Positions 24,663 to 37,496 of a DNA stretch of 60,000 nt are shown here, piece by piece. The translations under genes were made by a program, and so were the position numbers. The DNA lies in assembly GCF_029227915.1 (NCBI RefSeq), contig NC_079887.1, positions 22,815,650 through 22,875,649 of the forward strand, written 5' to 3'. Each line of letters starts with the position of its first letter. Position 1 is the first letter of the stretch. Source of the stretch: Hydractinia symbiolongicarpus (lineage: Eukaryota; Cnidaria; Hydrozoa; Anthoathecata; Hydractiniidae). The notes beneath the pieces are model-generated. The model did no database searches. It was not told where the DNA came from and saw only the letters and a list, made by a program, of their open reading frames with translations.

Positions 24663-26649
24663 GATGCTACTACTGCATAACATAACTACAGTAAAATGGA
24701 CATCATTACTCGCTTTTTTATAATTTATAATATAAGAATATTTTTATGTGACTATTAGGTTGGCATTTTAGGTTAAGAACAATAGGAACGATCGTGTAAA
24801 ACAATAGAAAAATAAGACTAATGGCCAGTCTGGTTAGAACTTTGGAAATTCTTATAAAACAAGCGTGTATCCTATGTGAAACGAATCAATATATTGTTCA
24901 CACATTACATACATACAATTAATCCTCGTTACATGATTGTCAGTAAAAAAATGTGTTATCCTATCCTGTTTCCACACTCAATCTAGTGTTTTGGTTTAAG
25001 AAATACTTTGCTGTTTACTGACACGAAGTTTGACTATTCCAAATTTGTGCCCACCTAGTCCTTTCATTTGGGTATCTGTCCCTGCGCAAATTCTGTTATT
25101 GGCACAAGACCCTGCTCCCGGCCGGTTTATGTTGCTCCTGGAGGTTTTATGTTGCTCCTGGCCGTTGTATGTTTTTTGACTTCTGCATGGTCGTCTTTGC
25201 AAGGTCTGCATATTTTCAGTCCATATAGGCAAGGGGTGGTGGTGGGTACCGTCACCTAATCATTTCCTTGCGATACACTGCTATCGCCATGTTGGTCGGA
25301 TTTGAGGTAATCATGGATCAGTATTACCACGCGAGCATAAAGTTGTATGAAAAACAAGGCATTTATGCAATTAAAATCCCTTTAACCACATAACACGTCT
25401 CTACATACGTTACTCCCAATCCTCCATCGCATAGAGTGGGGACAGCCAATTTAACAACAAAACCTTATGCTAGGTGTATGACAGTCAGCAATTATCATGG
25501 GGAATAATCCAAGGTAGGATTATGTTACAATAGGAATTGGGGCAATTGTCCGGGGTCTGGAGGCAATTACCCGGAGGGCTGCCCAGAAAATGTATTAAAA
25601 AATGTATTAAAATCTATTAGGAACGCATTTAGCATGGTTATTAGCAGCTTAAAAGAAGACGACAATACTACAACGATGGCAAGCGAACATGCCGAAATAC
25701 GTCAAATCATGATCACAGGACAAACAAGATCGAATTTTAAAGGGTTAAAAACCTGGCTAGTTTCAAACTGGAAATACCGGTTTAAAAACAAGTTATCTAT
25801 TTCCATCATCACCATATACAACCTCTTTATTAGTCTATTTCTTCATATCTTCTTTTAAAGTTTCTTGAAAAGACTGGATACGAAGATGTGACAAATATAT
25901 GACGTCAAATAACTGTGTACTATATTGACGTCAAATATATTTTTATAAGCGTCTTTTAATTTAGACATTGTGCAGTTTAGACACTTTTCGAGTGATTAGT
26001 ATATTTTTTGGAAAGTTAGTTGAACTGATTTTATAAGAGAAGAGATTGTATCAATTTATATATTTGAAGGAGACTTTTGAGTTTTGAAGAAACGACTGTA
26101 ACAGATCGAAGAAACAACCGTAACAGATCGAAGAAGCGAGAGTAACAGGTCGAAGAAACATTAACTCTCGGTGAGGCGTACTTTTCTTTTTTTGTTTCCT
26201 TAAAATTCCTAATTTTATTAATTCATACGTGGGACAGCAAATGAATCCATTTCAATGATCCTTACTTCCGCCGAACTTCCGACAAACATTTAGATCGTAC
26301 GCCTTTTCATTTCAATAACACTACGAGCCCAGGGATCGAGGCTGGAATGAAACAAAACTGTAAGGAATATCATTCTCGACGAAAAATAAACAAGCAGTAA
26401 GAATTTCAAATGTTAGACGCTAGAAAGAGCAGAAAACAATATTAACGCGGCTCGGTTCGAGGGAATTCTCCTCATTGCCAGATTTATTAATCTTTTTAGT
26501 ACCTGTCACTCACAGGGCGGGTACTTTTTGCCTCTATTTTAAAATGGCTATATCTCAGAATCTAGAGATTTTTGTACACTCTAGACTAGTTTTTTAAAAC
26601 TTAACAAAATTTCCTACAAGATAAAGTAATTTCCCAGACTTCTTAGCCA
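24663..26649. other. Intergenic stretch with minor repeats
   Basis: No credible exon. 26091-26163 holds about three 21-bp units of the form AACGACTGTAACAGATCGAAG. The surroundings (about 25880-26280) have a retroelement-end flavour but no verifiable LTR pair. Confidence 0.4.
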
Positions 26650-26856
26650 GCCACCGTGGCGCGTGATCTTGTGGTTATGGCGTTCGCTTCGTAATCACAG
26701 AGCCTGTGGTTCGGTTCACAGTGCGGGCATGTTTAGCAAGTGTCTTCACCACAGCTACGGCTGAACCCAACCCATACCATTCAGTACACGGGACATTAAT
26801 AACAGTGTTTCCAACACTAAAGTGGCTATATCCTGTAGAAATATTCGGAATAATAA
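26650..26856 (+). mobile_element. tRNA-derived SINE, copy 1
   Basis: A tRNA-like head (GTGGTTATGGCGTTCGCTTC) with B box GGTTCGGTTC at 26708-26717. It is followed by a body shared with 56411 (GCATGTTTAGCAAGTG, CACCACAGCTAC) and tail GTGGCTATATCCTGTAGAAA with an ATAATAATA end. Confidence 0.75.
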
Positions 26857-28177
26857 TAGCGTGTGAACTGCATTTTTTTCGAAAATGTGCGACTTTATTT
26901 CTCGGTCATATGTTTAGCCTTTTCAGTACCTGCTAAATCTAGTTAATTTTTGAAAATTCTAGATCAGATAGGGTTAATAACTCTTTTTGCTATGCTGCGC
27001 AGCTATGACACTTATATAATCTTTATATGCATCTATTAGACGCCTGTCTGAAAAAAGTCTAGGTCCAGTTCTTTCAGAATCTTAGATAACGGCTATCACT
27101 CTAAACAGCATCCAAAAGTTGAATGAAATACTTATACTCGGTAATCGGTCGTAATATACTCAAACCTCGGACCGAATAGGGGGTAATAACGTACTTGCGC
27201 AAGCAGAAGGTTTTAGGAACAAATTTAGCGGAGAAAAATTTCGAGAATTAAAGAAAAAGGTTATTTCTGCGTGGAAAAACTTTTGCGAATGAGCAAAAAA
27301 TAAGATTTTTTTTCAAATTTTCAAATTTTTCTTATTTGTTTAAAGTAAAAGGTATCTTTACCAATGTACTGCGGAATTTTGCTAGTTGGTCACGGATCAT
27401 TAGCAACCTTTTCAGTTTTGTAATGACCCTACCCCACTTGTGAACAGTGTAAAATTGGCAAAGAAAGAAAGCTGCGACAAGTACTAGAGGAAATAAGTAT
27501 ATTAGAGAAATGTTTAGCATGGCAACAACAACAACAAAAAAAATCAGACAAAAGTTATTGTAATAGATTAATAGACTGAAAAAACGGAAAAGATTGTATA
27601 TGTATTAATAATATCCATCCAAGTGTCATATTTTTGATAACAACAAATTTCTGGAAGGACCCTTAAATTTACTTTAAAATAAAATACTTTTTTGCGTGAA
27701 AAAAATTTTTGCGTTTTTAAATTGGTTATGATTTCGCGTAAAAAAACTTTTGCGTTTTGCTGTTTTAAAATTTTCAAATGCGACAACTTTCGCTAAAATG
27801 TGTCAAAGACGCGAAAAATGCAAAAGTTTCTGCCCGCAAATGTTTCTACCCGCAAAAGTTTCTGCCTGCGAAAGTTTCTGCCCGCGAAAGTTTCTGCCCG
27901 CGAAAGTACGCGGGACTATACTGTAGTAGTATATCTGGTATTAGCTAGCAAGATTATGAATGTTTCTCTCTGTTGTTATACATCATGTCATAACCGTGAC
28001 TTGATTTGGAATGATCGCGCTTAGTTTGTGATCTGCGTTGATGGATAGTTTACCTACAGGGTTATTGCACTCCATCAGCTATATGCATGATTTCTGCCGC
28101 AAATAGATTGTTCAAGCGTATGTATTCGATAACCTCTTCCCTTCGTTTTAGATTGAGAGGTACGCAAGTACAGAAAG
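26857..28177. other. Upstream region of the repeat-rich gene
   Basis: No gene. 27660-27800 is rich in TTTTGCG/CGCAAAA motifs, probably a decayed element. A TTTTAG acceptor about 29 bp before the start codon at 28178 suggests a 5' UTR exon farther upstream. Confidence 0.4.
27818..27906. repeat. 18-bp tandem repeat, about five units
   Basis: Units close to AAAGTTTCTGCCCGCGAA, with the right-hand units most uniform. It lies upstream of the repeat-rich gene. Confidence 0.8.
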
Positions 28178-31100
28178 ATGGATCCTGTCATCAAAGGAAT
28201 GAGAGAAGGTAGCAAAATACCAGTTCTAAGAAGTAAGCTGAAGAAAAAACCACAGCAGAATAAGAAAACCTGGAAAAGCTGGATTCCAATTCGAAAGAAG
28301 CAGCTACCCTTTCACTGCAGTAACAACAAGCAACCAAGTGTCATAGAAGGCAGCAACACTAAGGATTCAATTGTTGTGCAAAGACCTGCTAAGAAATATT
28401 ATGATGAAAGAAAGCCAGCAAAAAAACGGGGTGGAGAGAATCCCATATCACCTCAACATTTTGTGCCAATACCACCTCTTCGTCCAAGAAAGGATGGGTA
28501 TGTTTCTGCTAAATGCAAAACAACTTATAACCTATCATCCGGTTATGGCCTAACTCAAGATGCTACAAGACCACGCAGTGGAAGAGTATCACGGCTCGAG
28601 ATCGAAGCAACCAGAAGTGCAGCAATTGGAATTGATTTCAAGCATCAACGACGTTGTACATATGACCCAAAGAAACCAGCTCGACCTCGTGGAAACAGAT
28701 TCTTGTATCGCCAACAAAACGATGTTCAGGAGAACACGATCAACAAAGATAAACCCCATGGTCAGAAAAAGATCATAAGATTTCGTGGAAGAAGATTTTC
28801 AGGTCGTCAAAGAGACACGGAAAATGATGAATATGATCCAAGAAAACCATCTAGACCACGTGGTAAATTCATATCGCTTCATGAATCTAAAGATGACCAA
28901 AGAATCTCGGTGACCGACTCACACAGCCCAAGAACGCTGATAAAACTCCGGGGCCGGGTTTTTACTGGACATCAACGGGATACGCGAAAAGATAACTATG
29001 ATCCTAGAAAACCAGCTAGACCTCGTGGTAGACGATTCCAACATCACCAACAGGTAATTGAAAAACGAGAAGCTCCAAGAAACGCAAAGAATCGTGGCCT
29101 TAACCCTGCTGACACGACAGAGAAACATGGAAACAGTTCCTTTCTGCCACCAATTCAACATGGCCGAGAATATTTTCAACCTCGTCCACCAAGTTCAAAA
29201 TTGGACAGAACATCAGCTCCTAATCAAAATGTTGAGAAAAATGGTTTCTTGCCGCATATTCAAATGTTTATGGAATCTACTCCAACGATTCAAAAACGCG
29301 GCCACAGAAGATTTAAAACAGCTGCTGATTTTAAGCTTCCAAGTTTGTGTAACGTGGCAACAAATGCTAAACACGCAGAATATTTATGTGATCGCAACTA
29401 CGACAGTAGCCATCTTCGTCCACCATCTTTCGCAGCGTTGCCTCACTTACCCAAACCACCCCAAACAGAACGACTTGCGAGACCAAGAGAGTACAATGAT
29501 TTAATGGAATCAGATGTCATTGAATCAAAGTGCGACAGTGAATTGTTGCAAGAATCGAGCGACGCTGAGCGGACTTCACCAGAACTTCTGCAAGAATCAA
29601 GCGACGCTGAGCAACCCTCGCCACAATTTTTGCAAGAATCAAGCGTGATTGAACAACCTTCACCAGAACGTCTGCAAGAATCAAGTGACGCTGAGCAACC
29701 CTCGCCACGATTTTTGCAAGAATCAAGCGTGATTGAACAACCTTTACCAGAGTTTCTGCAAGAATCGAGCGACGTTGAACGGACTTCACAAGAAGTTCTG
29801 CAAGAATCGAGCGATGTTGAGCAGCCTTCAGCAGAATGGCTGCAAGAAGCAAAGCAAGCCGTAAAGAACGAAAACAACAAGCCTCAAGCTTGGTTTTTTG
29901 ATTTTAATGACGACACAAATGAAAACAACATGGAAGAGGAATACGATCATGGTAAGGAAAGCAACCATGAAATGCCCACCGCATGGTTCTTTGATTTCAA
30001 TGACAGCATTGACAAAACCGCCCAGGAACAGGAATACAAACCAGCTAAATTGGCTACAGCTTGGACCATTAAAATGGGAAGAAGCGACAAGGATGATGAC
30101 ATGGTGAGAAAGAAACGTGCAGAACAGATGAAAGCTAAACTGGATAGCCGCAGAGATTATATTCTTACTCTGGCAGATATTGAAAAAATAAAAGCTTCAA
30201 ATAAATCTTCCAGTTCAAAGATATCTGATATTGCATGCGATGGATTTGATGAAGCAGGTAGGATTTTAATAAAATGGCTCAATCTGTCCCAGTTATCAAA
30301 AGGTTTCTTGAGAGACTTAGAGAGATCTTAGAGGAATTTTAAAATTTATAATCACAATATGGTGATAAGTACTTGTGTTTAATTTTTCTCTTTCTATATC
30401 TCATCAGCTGTGACATGGCTGCACTCTTACAAAAAAAGCACGAGAAAAGTAAATCATTGCAATGTCTTCAGTGAAAATATGAAGTCATTCCATTAAATAA
30501 TCCATTTAAGCGAAGTTTTTTGCTTCAAGGGACAGAGAAAAAGCGTACTGTATGGCCGGCATCCTACTTATATAGGGTCCCACTTGACGAGAGTATACTG
30601 TATTAGCATGCGTAAATGTTTCTTTATTCTGTTTTTCTGGACTTTAACCTTTATTACTTTCTTTCCAGCTGTATTATATTTATTTTCTTATTGTCTTTTT
30701 GTTTTCCATTCTCCATTATTTTCTCGTGTTAGCATGCAATGAAACAAATCATTTCATATTGTTATGTTATGTGTGTATAGAAAAGAGACATTTGTCTCAC
30801 AGTGATGATCTGCGAAACAATGAAAACAACAAGGAGGAACATGAAGAAGAGGTTGAAAAGGAAGACGAAGAGGAAGAAGAAGAAGAAGACGCGACGTGCA
30901 ACATTGACTGCTACAAGAAGAAATATAATCGCGATGATGAGGACGATGGGAGTGACGGATGTGCAGAAGCTAAGCCGGAACAGCAAGATAGTGGTTACAT
31001 TTCAAGTCAAGGGACAGGCACCATTAGATGTATTGACCAAAAGCATGGTAGTAAATACGACAGCTCTGCACGGAATGTGAATGGTTACCAAAACAACAGC

Positions 31101-33980
31101 AACATGCAAGAAGTATATAACCATATGGGAAATGAAAATGGTTATGTTGAAAACAAAGCATCTGGTATTTATCAAAAAAACTTTGCAGGGAATGTGAATG
31201 GTTATCAGAGCAACAGCAACACGCAAGAAGTATATAACCATATGGCAGTTGAAAATGATTATGTTGAAAACAGAGCATCTGGTGATTGGCAAAAAAACTC
31301 TGCAGGGAATGTGAATGGTTATCAAAACAACAGCGACATGCAAGAAGTATATAACCATATGGTATTTGAAAATGGTTATGTTGGAAACAAAGCATCTGGT
31401 GACCATCAAAAAAGCTCTGCAGGGAATGTGAATGGTTATCAAAACAACAGCGATATGCAAGAAGTATATAACCATATGGCAAATGAAAATGGTTATGTTG
31501 AAAACAGAGCATCTAGTGATTGGCAAAATAACTCTGCAGGGAATGTGAATGATTATCAGAGCAACGGCGACATGCAAGAAGTACATAACCATATCACAAA
31601 GGAAAATGGTTATGTTGAAAACAGAGCATCTGGTGATTGGCAAAAGAACTCTGCAGGGAATGTGAATGGTTATCAGAGCAACAGCCCCATGCAAGAAGTA
31701 TATAACCATATGGCAAATGAACATGGTTATGTTGAAAACAGAGCACCTGGTGATGACCAAAAGACCACTGCAGGGAATGTGAGTAGTTGTCACAATAGCA
31801 GTGAGACAGAGAAGGTGCATATCTATATGGAAAATGCTAAAAGATGGGGCGAGAAAAAGCAGAACCAAAAAAAAGGGACTGTCCTTGCTAACGAAAAAAC
31901 AGCAGATAGTCATTGCATACAAGAAATGCAACAAGATAAAGAAAACTTTAAGAGTAGAAATGTCACTGGAAATCAAGATAACTGTTGCCAGCTCGAGAAG
32001 GGTCACAATGAATGTTTTACAGTAAAAAACAACCAATGTGACAATACAAGGCGTGAAAGATATGGATATTTTAAGCACTACATTAATACAGAATTGACAG
32101 GTAAAGGCAACTCATGCATTATTAAATGTATTGAATGGATGTGCAATAACGAAAATGAAATTGAGTGTGAAGATAATGGTAGCATTGGTAACATTCAAAA
32201 TGTTCTTGACCAGCAAATAGAGAAAAAGCAAAAACTCAGTGACAACTATAGAAACTATGACGTTGGTTGCAGCAGTCAGTATCCCAATGGATCCAAAGAA
32301 CATAGTTGCTTTGTCACTGAACATAATGGATCTGGCTGTGACGACATGGCAATTAAACAAGATTATCACAGCTACCTTCCAGCACATAGAAATGAGAAAG
32401 ATATGAAAGCAGTAATTGGAAATTCCACCTGGAAAGATGTTATGTGTGGACAGAATACCACAGAAACTAATGGTAAAAAAGAAGAGTATGATAAAGAAGA
32501 GATAAAAAATGACAATCAAGGAGTTGATTGCAATATTAACAATAGCAACGAAAAGAAACATCGCGATGAAGATAATAGAGAGATAGTATGTGAGGACAGC
32601 AAAAATATACAATATGATGATGCTCGACATACAGTTGACAATAGCAACGAAAAGAAACATCGCGATGAAGATAATAGAGAGAGTGTATGTGAGGACGGCA
32701 GAACAATACAATATGATGATGCTCGAAATACAATTGACAATAGCAACGAAAAGAAACATCGCGATGAGGACAATGGAGGGAGTGTATGTAAGGACACCAG
32801 AAAGACACAATATGATGATGCTCAAAATACAATTGACAATAACAACGGAAAGAAATGCCCCGATGGAGATAATAGAGGGAGTGTATGTGAGGACAATAGA
32901 AAGATACAAAATACTGAAGCTCGAAACACAATTGACAATAGCAATGAAAAGAAACATGATGATGAGGACAATAGAGGGAGTGTATGTGAGGACAGCAGAG
33001 AGGTACAAAATAATGACGCTCAAAATACAATTGACAATAGCAACGAAAAGAAACATCGCAATGAAGATAATAGAGGGAGTGTATGTGAGGACGGCAGAAC
33101 AATACAATATGATGATGCTCGAAATACAATTGACAATAGCAACGAAAAGAAACATCGCGATGAGGACAATAGAGGGAGTGTATGTGAGGACACCAGAAAG
33201 ATACAATATGATGATGCTCGAAATACAATTGACAATAACAACGGAAAGAAATGCCCCGATGGAGATAATAGAGGGAGTGTATGTGAGGACAATAGAAAGA
33301 TACAAAATACTGAAGCTCGAAACATAATTGACAATAGCAATGAAAAGAAACATGATGATGAGGACAATAGAGGGAGTGTATGTGAGGACAGCAGAGAGAT
33401 ACAATATGATGATGCTCGAAATACAATTGACAATGACAACGAAAAGAAACATCGCGATGAAGATAATAGAGGGAGTGTATGTGAGGACACCAGGAAGATA
33501 CACTATAATAACGCTCGAAATACAATTGATAATAACAGAGATAGGAAACATCGCGATGAAGATAATAGGGAGAGTGTATGTGAGGATAGCAAAACAGGAC
33601 AATATGATGCTCAAAACTCGTGCACTGCATACAGTGGTAACTGTCAGAATACCAAAAGTAATCTGTGCCACCAGAACAGACACAGTAATTTCGACTGTAA
33701 AGTTGATCAAAATGAACACAGTATGGAGGAGGACAACAAAAAGCATCTTCGCGTTCATGTAGACACCATTGGTTATCAAAAGGGAATTGCGACAAAGCAC
33801 CAGAAGACTGTTAGATTTGCAATAACAGAAACATTAACCACAAATTCAATTGTTGTAGGAGCACGTCGTCAAAATCTAACGAAAAAAAATGAAAGACGTG
33901 TATTTAATCGGAGATATGCAAAATTCTTTCAGGAGCTGAAAGAAAAAGAAGAAGGAGAAGAAAACGTAGACAGAAACTAG
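28178..33980 (+). CDS. Repeat-rich 1,759-residue protein, unrecognised
   Basis: Exon 1 is 28178-30257 and exon 2 is 30781-33980, joined in phase 1 (GCAG|GTAGGA ... GTATAG|AAAAG); the join keeps one frame. Order: basic N-terminus; about four YDPRKPARPRGRRF repeats (residues 160-290); seven 14-residue units like LQESSDAEQPSP (about 445-550); two AWFFDFND motifs; an acidic run after the splice; about seven 39-residue units like GYQNNSDMQEVYNHM; about ten 33-residue units like SNEKKHRDEDNRGSVCED; then a basic tail with KTVRFA. No signal peptide, membrane span or enzyme motif. The KxVxF tail fits a protein phosphatase 1 docking site, and the composition suggests a disordered scaffold; both are inference. 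The ATG is the first in frame; a TTTTAG acceptor lies just upstream. The two parts could be separate genes. Confidence 0.7.
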
Positions 33981-34025
33981 AATTAGAAATAAGCTTAATA
34001 ATTAGAAATAATTTTAATAATTAGA

Positions 34026-34031
34026 AATAAA
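34026..34031 (+). terminator. Poly(A) signal AATAAA of the repeat-rich gene
   Basis: AATAAA about 46 bp after the stop codon at 33978-33980. Confidence 0.5.
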
Positions 34032-36062
34032 TGCTGATTTTTAGGATAACAAATATTAGGATAGAATAATTAAAATTAAAGAAAATGTATCTGTTTTCTC
34101 TTTGTAGTTTTTATCAACATCCATTTTGATCAAGAAATAACAAAAAGTAAGTGGTGATGTAGGCTATTTTACTAGTCTGACTCATCCTCTTTCCCAAGGA
34201 TTTTTTTTTACCTTGTCTCTCTCACAATCGCAAAAGTAAATATCACTGGGAACCAGGATGTAGCTTGTTTTTGCGCATTTAAGAAATAACCTTGTATTTG
34301 ATGTGAGCAAAGGTTGTTGTACCCTTTTTGCATTTCTGCTGCAATGCACGAGAAAATAAATAATGAGTACTATTGAATAGCATTTTTAAAGAATTTAATT
34401 GATTGTTAGGAAAAAGGTACGGATTTTTCACGGGCTAACGACTAGTATTCTATAAATGCCACTGTAATATTTTATCAAACGAAATGAAAATAAAACCATG
34501 GCTCTAATAAAATAACATCCATTTCTCAAGGTTGCGATAGTCATATTTTATATTGCGGAAATAATTTAGTCCACAACAGGACTGTTATTGGTACTCTCTG
34601 CAATTGAATAAGTTTAACCTTGTTCTGAGTGTCTGTTGCCTCATGTCAGAGTCACTATGGGTTACCTAAACAACAAACAAGTTTTTTATCAGACGGTCTC
34701 TACGTCAAAAAGCAAGAACCCCTGGTTTGAGATTCAGATGCCAACCTCGTCCCTAGGGCTCTTTTTCGCCTACTTCTGTCAGAATATATCACAGGTGTTT
34801 TTGTCAGATCTGTTCAATAAAGTGCTGCGCTGGATGTGAGAGACAAGCAGCCGTGGGGACTAGGTTGGTTACCAACGCAAAAAATAATAACAGTGACCAA
34901 AGTGCTCCATAGAATGATGATTGGTATTTTGTTATCTGTGTCTGTTTCGCTTAAAATCTTTTCCAGGATCCTTTCCTTTAAAAATCTTTTCCAGATCGTA
35001 TCTACTTTTCCGAGATAATACGATAATCAAGACTAATCTCTTTTGTGCTCAAGCATTATTCTGTAAAATAGCTATGTAGCATATAAGACTACATATGCAA
35101 CAAGATGGCAGACTGAGCTACGTTGTGGTGATCATATTGATTTATTTTTTTTATTTCACCTTTTGTAGAGTTGTTAGTGGATTGTTAAATAAAATCAGTT
35201 ATAGAATTTTTGACCATTCTAAAATCTCAATTATTCCAGTCTTTATATTTGGCTAGCAGGGGAGCTTTTCCTGATCATTAGATAGCAATCAAAAAAAGTC
35301 CTGGAGCGACTTTAGAATGGACCTTTTTTCAATGTTTACATTTTCTGCGGTAAGCCCTTCCGCTTTAACAATTGCGTGGCAGGGAAAGCGTTGTGGGCGC
35401 TAGAGGTGAAGTGAGGTCCTTTTTAGTCTGTTTCTTTGCAGGTATCATTACAACATATGTAATTTCTTGCGGTTGGATTCTCGTCATAATACTGGTTGAA
35501 CCAATCACAGGCCAGTATTCAGGTTAAGCAGCCATTATGAAAATGGTGTACCAATGCTGTATTCATACTGTTTTTGTGGTGAAACCTTAATAAATACAAT
35601 ACTGGCTTTTTCAAGGAATTTTTTTTTGGTCAAATCTTTAAAGGTTCCCTCCGACGTTTTAATGATGCTACCTAATTAAGTTCTATTCATATAAGTATGT
35701 AAGAAAATAACATTCATTTTTTACAGAAAAGTTTAGTACAGCAAGTAATTGTAAATAAACTTTCAAATTTTGAGCTACCTCACTTCATGCGGCTTTATCA
35801 TGCTCACACTTCTTCTCGAACTTTGAAATTCATAATGGCTGCATAATTGATGTCACAAGAACCAAAGAATTATAGGATGCCTCACAGTGATATATTCTAC
35901 TGACTAATTCGAGTTTAGAATGCCTTGTTGATATGTTTCGAAGTATTAAATATTTATGAGATATAGCAGATTCATTAGCGCTAAAAAAAAATTTTGTTTG
36001 CTTAATGCAGAATTATTTGTTTTCTTTTAAAAGCAACACGTTTGTTAAGTACTGTAATACTT
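34032..36062. other. Intergenic stretch
   Basis: No gene supported. It contains the Helitron-like end at 34417-34445. A frame at 34636-34839 looks unbiased but has no recognisable domain and no splice support. Confidence 0.4.
34417..34445 (+). mobile_element. Helitron-like 3' end fragment
   Basis: GGATTTTTCACGGGCTAACG then ACTAG followed by T matches the 3' end of the family seen at 237 and 4921. One hairpin arm is eroded and the 5' part is missing. Confidence 0.5.
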
Positions 36063-36321
36063 ATGTCTTCTCCGGATGAGTCGGAATCAGAATGTTCTAA
36101 CGTTGTACTTGACTTCCAGTTTGAACCTAAACGTAGAATTGATTTATCGGACTCATCGTGGGTGACATATGACAGTGATAGCGATGGGGAAATAGCAGAG
36201 CTAAGGATTAACCTTGACGCTACATCGTAGTGTAAATGCAACAATTGCCGTCACATGAGCACTGAAACTGAATGTTTTTGCTGTCACGAACTGGAATCAA
36301 GTCATATATATGACCTACAAG
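36063..36321 (+). pseudogene. P2X7-tail-like cysteine-cluster exon with a nonsense codon
   Basis: The frame starts MSSPDESESECSN and runs through an acidic stretch to ATS, then TAG at 36228-36230. The same frame continues directly with CKCNNCRHMSTETECFCCHE and a GT donor at 36322. Cnidarian proteins with this P2X7 C-terminal-like zinc cluster usually have a tryptophan just before CxCxxC (from recall), so the TAG probably replaces TGG. No downstream exon of the domain was found. The exon is likely a decayed copy. Confidence 0.5.
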
Positions 36322-36482
36322 GTTTGTACTTTTTAGCGGGATGTAAGAAACATTATATGCTGATTATTAAGTTCTACAAAGTGAAATCATCCGCATCGGT
36401 CGGTTCAAGTGAATTTTTCATCATCAAACAAAATTAAGAAAGCAGAATTATAAGAATTATATTCTACATTTACTGCACTTAC

Positions 36483-36883
36483 TTGACAATTTTCAATCTT
36501 TAACTTTACACTTTTTTGTTTTGGTGCTGTCTCACAATGTGCAAATAAAGTTGGTATTGCATCCGATATTAACTTTCGTCTTTGCGGTTTCTCGCCTAAG
36601 ATTATCACCAACACGCCAGTAAGAATATTATTGCGAATTTGTGTATGCGAAAAGGCAATTATTACTTACTTTTCATTAGACGATTTCGCATCTCAATCGA
36701 CTGATCAAAACAGTGCCCTTCAAAATGATTTTTGCATAGAAAAACTAGCTGAGGAAGATCTTCCGGCTTTATTTTTGCTTTCCATTCTGCAGCAAGCTTT
36801 TTATCCTTTGGCAGCTTAAAAAAAGAAAAGTTTTGATTTTTTGCTCTGTAAATTTTACACCCTACTGCTGCACACCAAACCAT
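36483..36883 (-). CDS. THAP-domain protein, N-terminal two exons
   Basis: Exon 1 36883-36670 and exon 2 36595-36483, joined in phase 1 across a 74-bp intron (GTAAGT ... CTTAG). The start MVWCAAVGC is the first C-x4-C of a THAP C2CH zinc finger. FSFFKLPKD and EWKAKIKPE follow, then CKNHFEGHCF provides the second zinc pair. The second exon continues with PQRRKLISDAIPTLF, the usual end of a THAP domain. Exon 2 ends at a GTAAGT donor (phase 0), but no later exon is identified. THAP domains bind DNA and are common in both host factors and P-element-like transposases; which applies here is open. Confidence 0.65.
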
Positions 36884-37496
36884 GTTTACAATATGAAAGA
36901 GAAAACATTTTTAAAATTGTGATAGCGGAACAACTTCTTAATAATTAATTTCATATAGAAATCTTGTTTCGTCGTTTTCATGCTGCAAGACGGTCTGTGG
37001 TTTTGGCTCTTGTGACGTCAGGACGTATCCTGATGTTTTTTTCAAGATTTTGAAGCGTGTTTTAAATGCTGCAATAATGGCGGTCGAAGCTCAAGGTTTT
37101 ATGAAAACATGGAATAAGTAAATCGTGTTTGTGCTTTTATTTTGTACGAAACCATTAAATAATACCTTTTTCTATAATGTTTTAATGATTTCTTTCGATT
37201 AAGATTAACTTGTTATAACGCCGGAGGCAACCTTTAATATGTTTTAGATACTGCTTAATTTTTGCCATGTTGAGACATTTTAACGCCGTTTTGCTTGTAA
37301 AAACTGTTTAATTAAGGTTGCTACTGTGAAGGTTTGACAATGAAAAGTCCACTTTGTACCTCACGGTCGGAGAGCAACGAAGGAGAACATTCCGACTGAA
37401 AGAATATATGTCATCAAAAGTTACCATTCTACACTCGATAAATATTTTCGGGGGAAATAATTTTCAACCGCCTCACTTTAAAAATGATGCTAACCA

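Noticed and set aside
25880-26280. Possible solo LTR
   Set aside because: Some promoter-like and short tandem sequence, but no second LTR, no TG...CA boundaries with target duplication and no retroviral-type domain could be shown.
31002-33800. Long minus-strand open frames opposite the repeat-rich gene
   Set aside because: The coding repeats are multiples of three, so antisense frames stay open by periodicity. Composition is hydrophobic noise and the sense strand has the splice-consistent gene.
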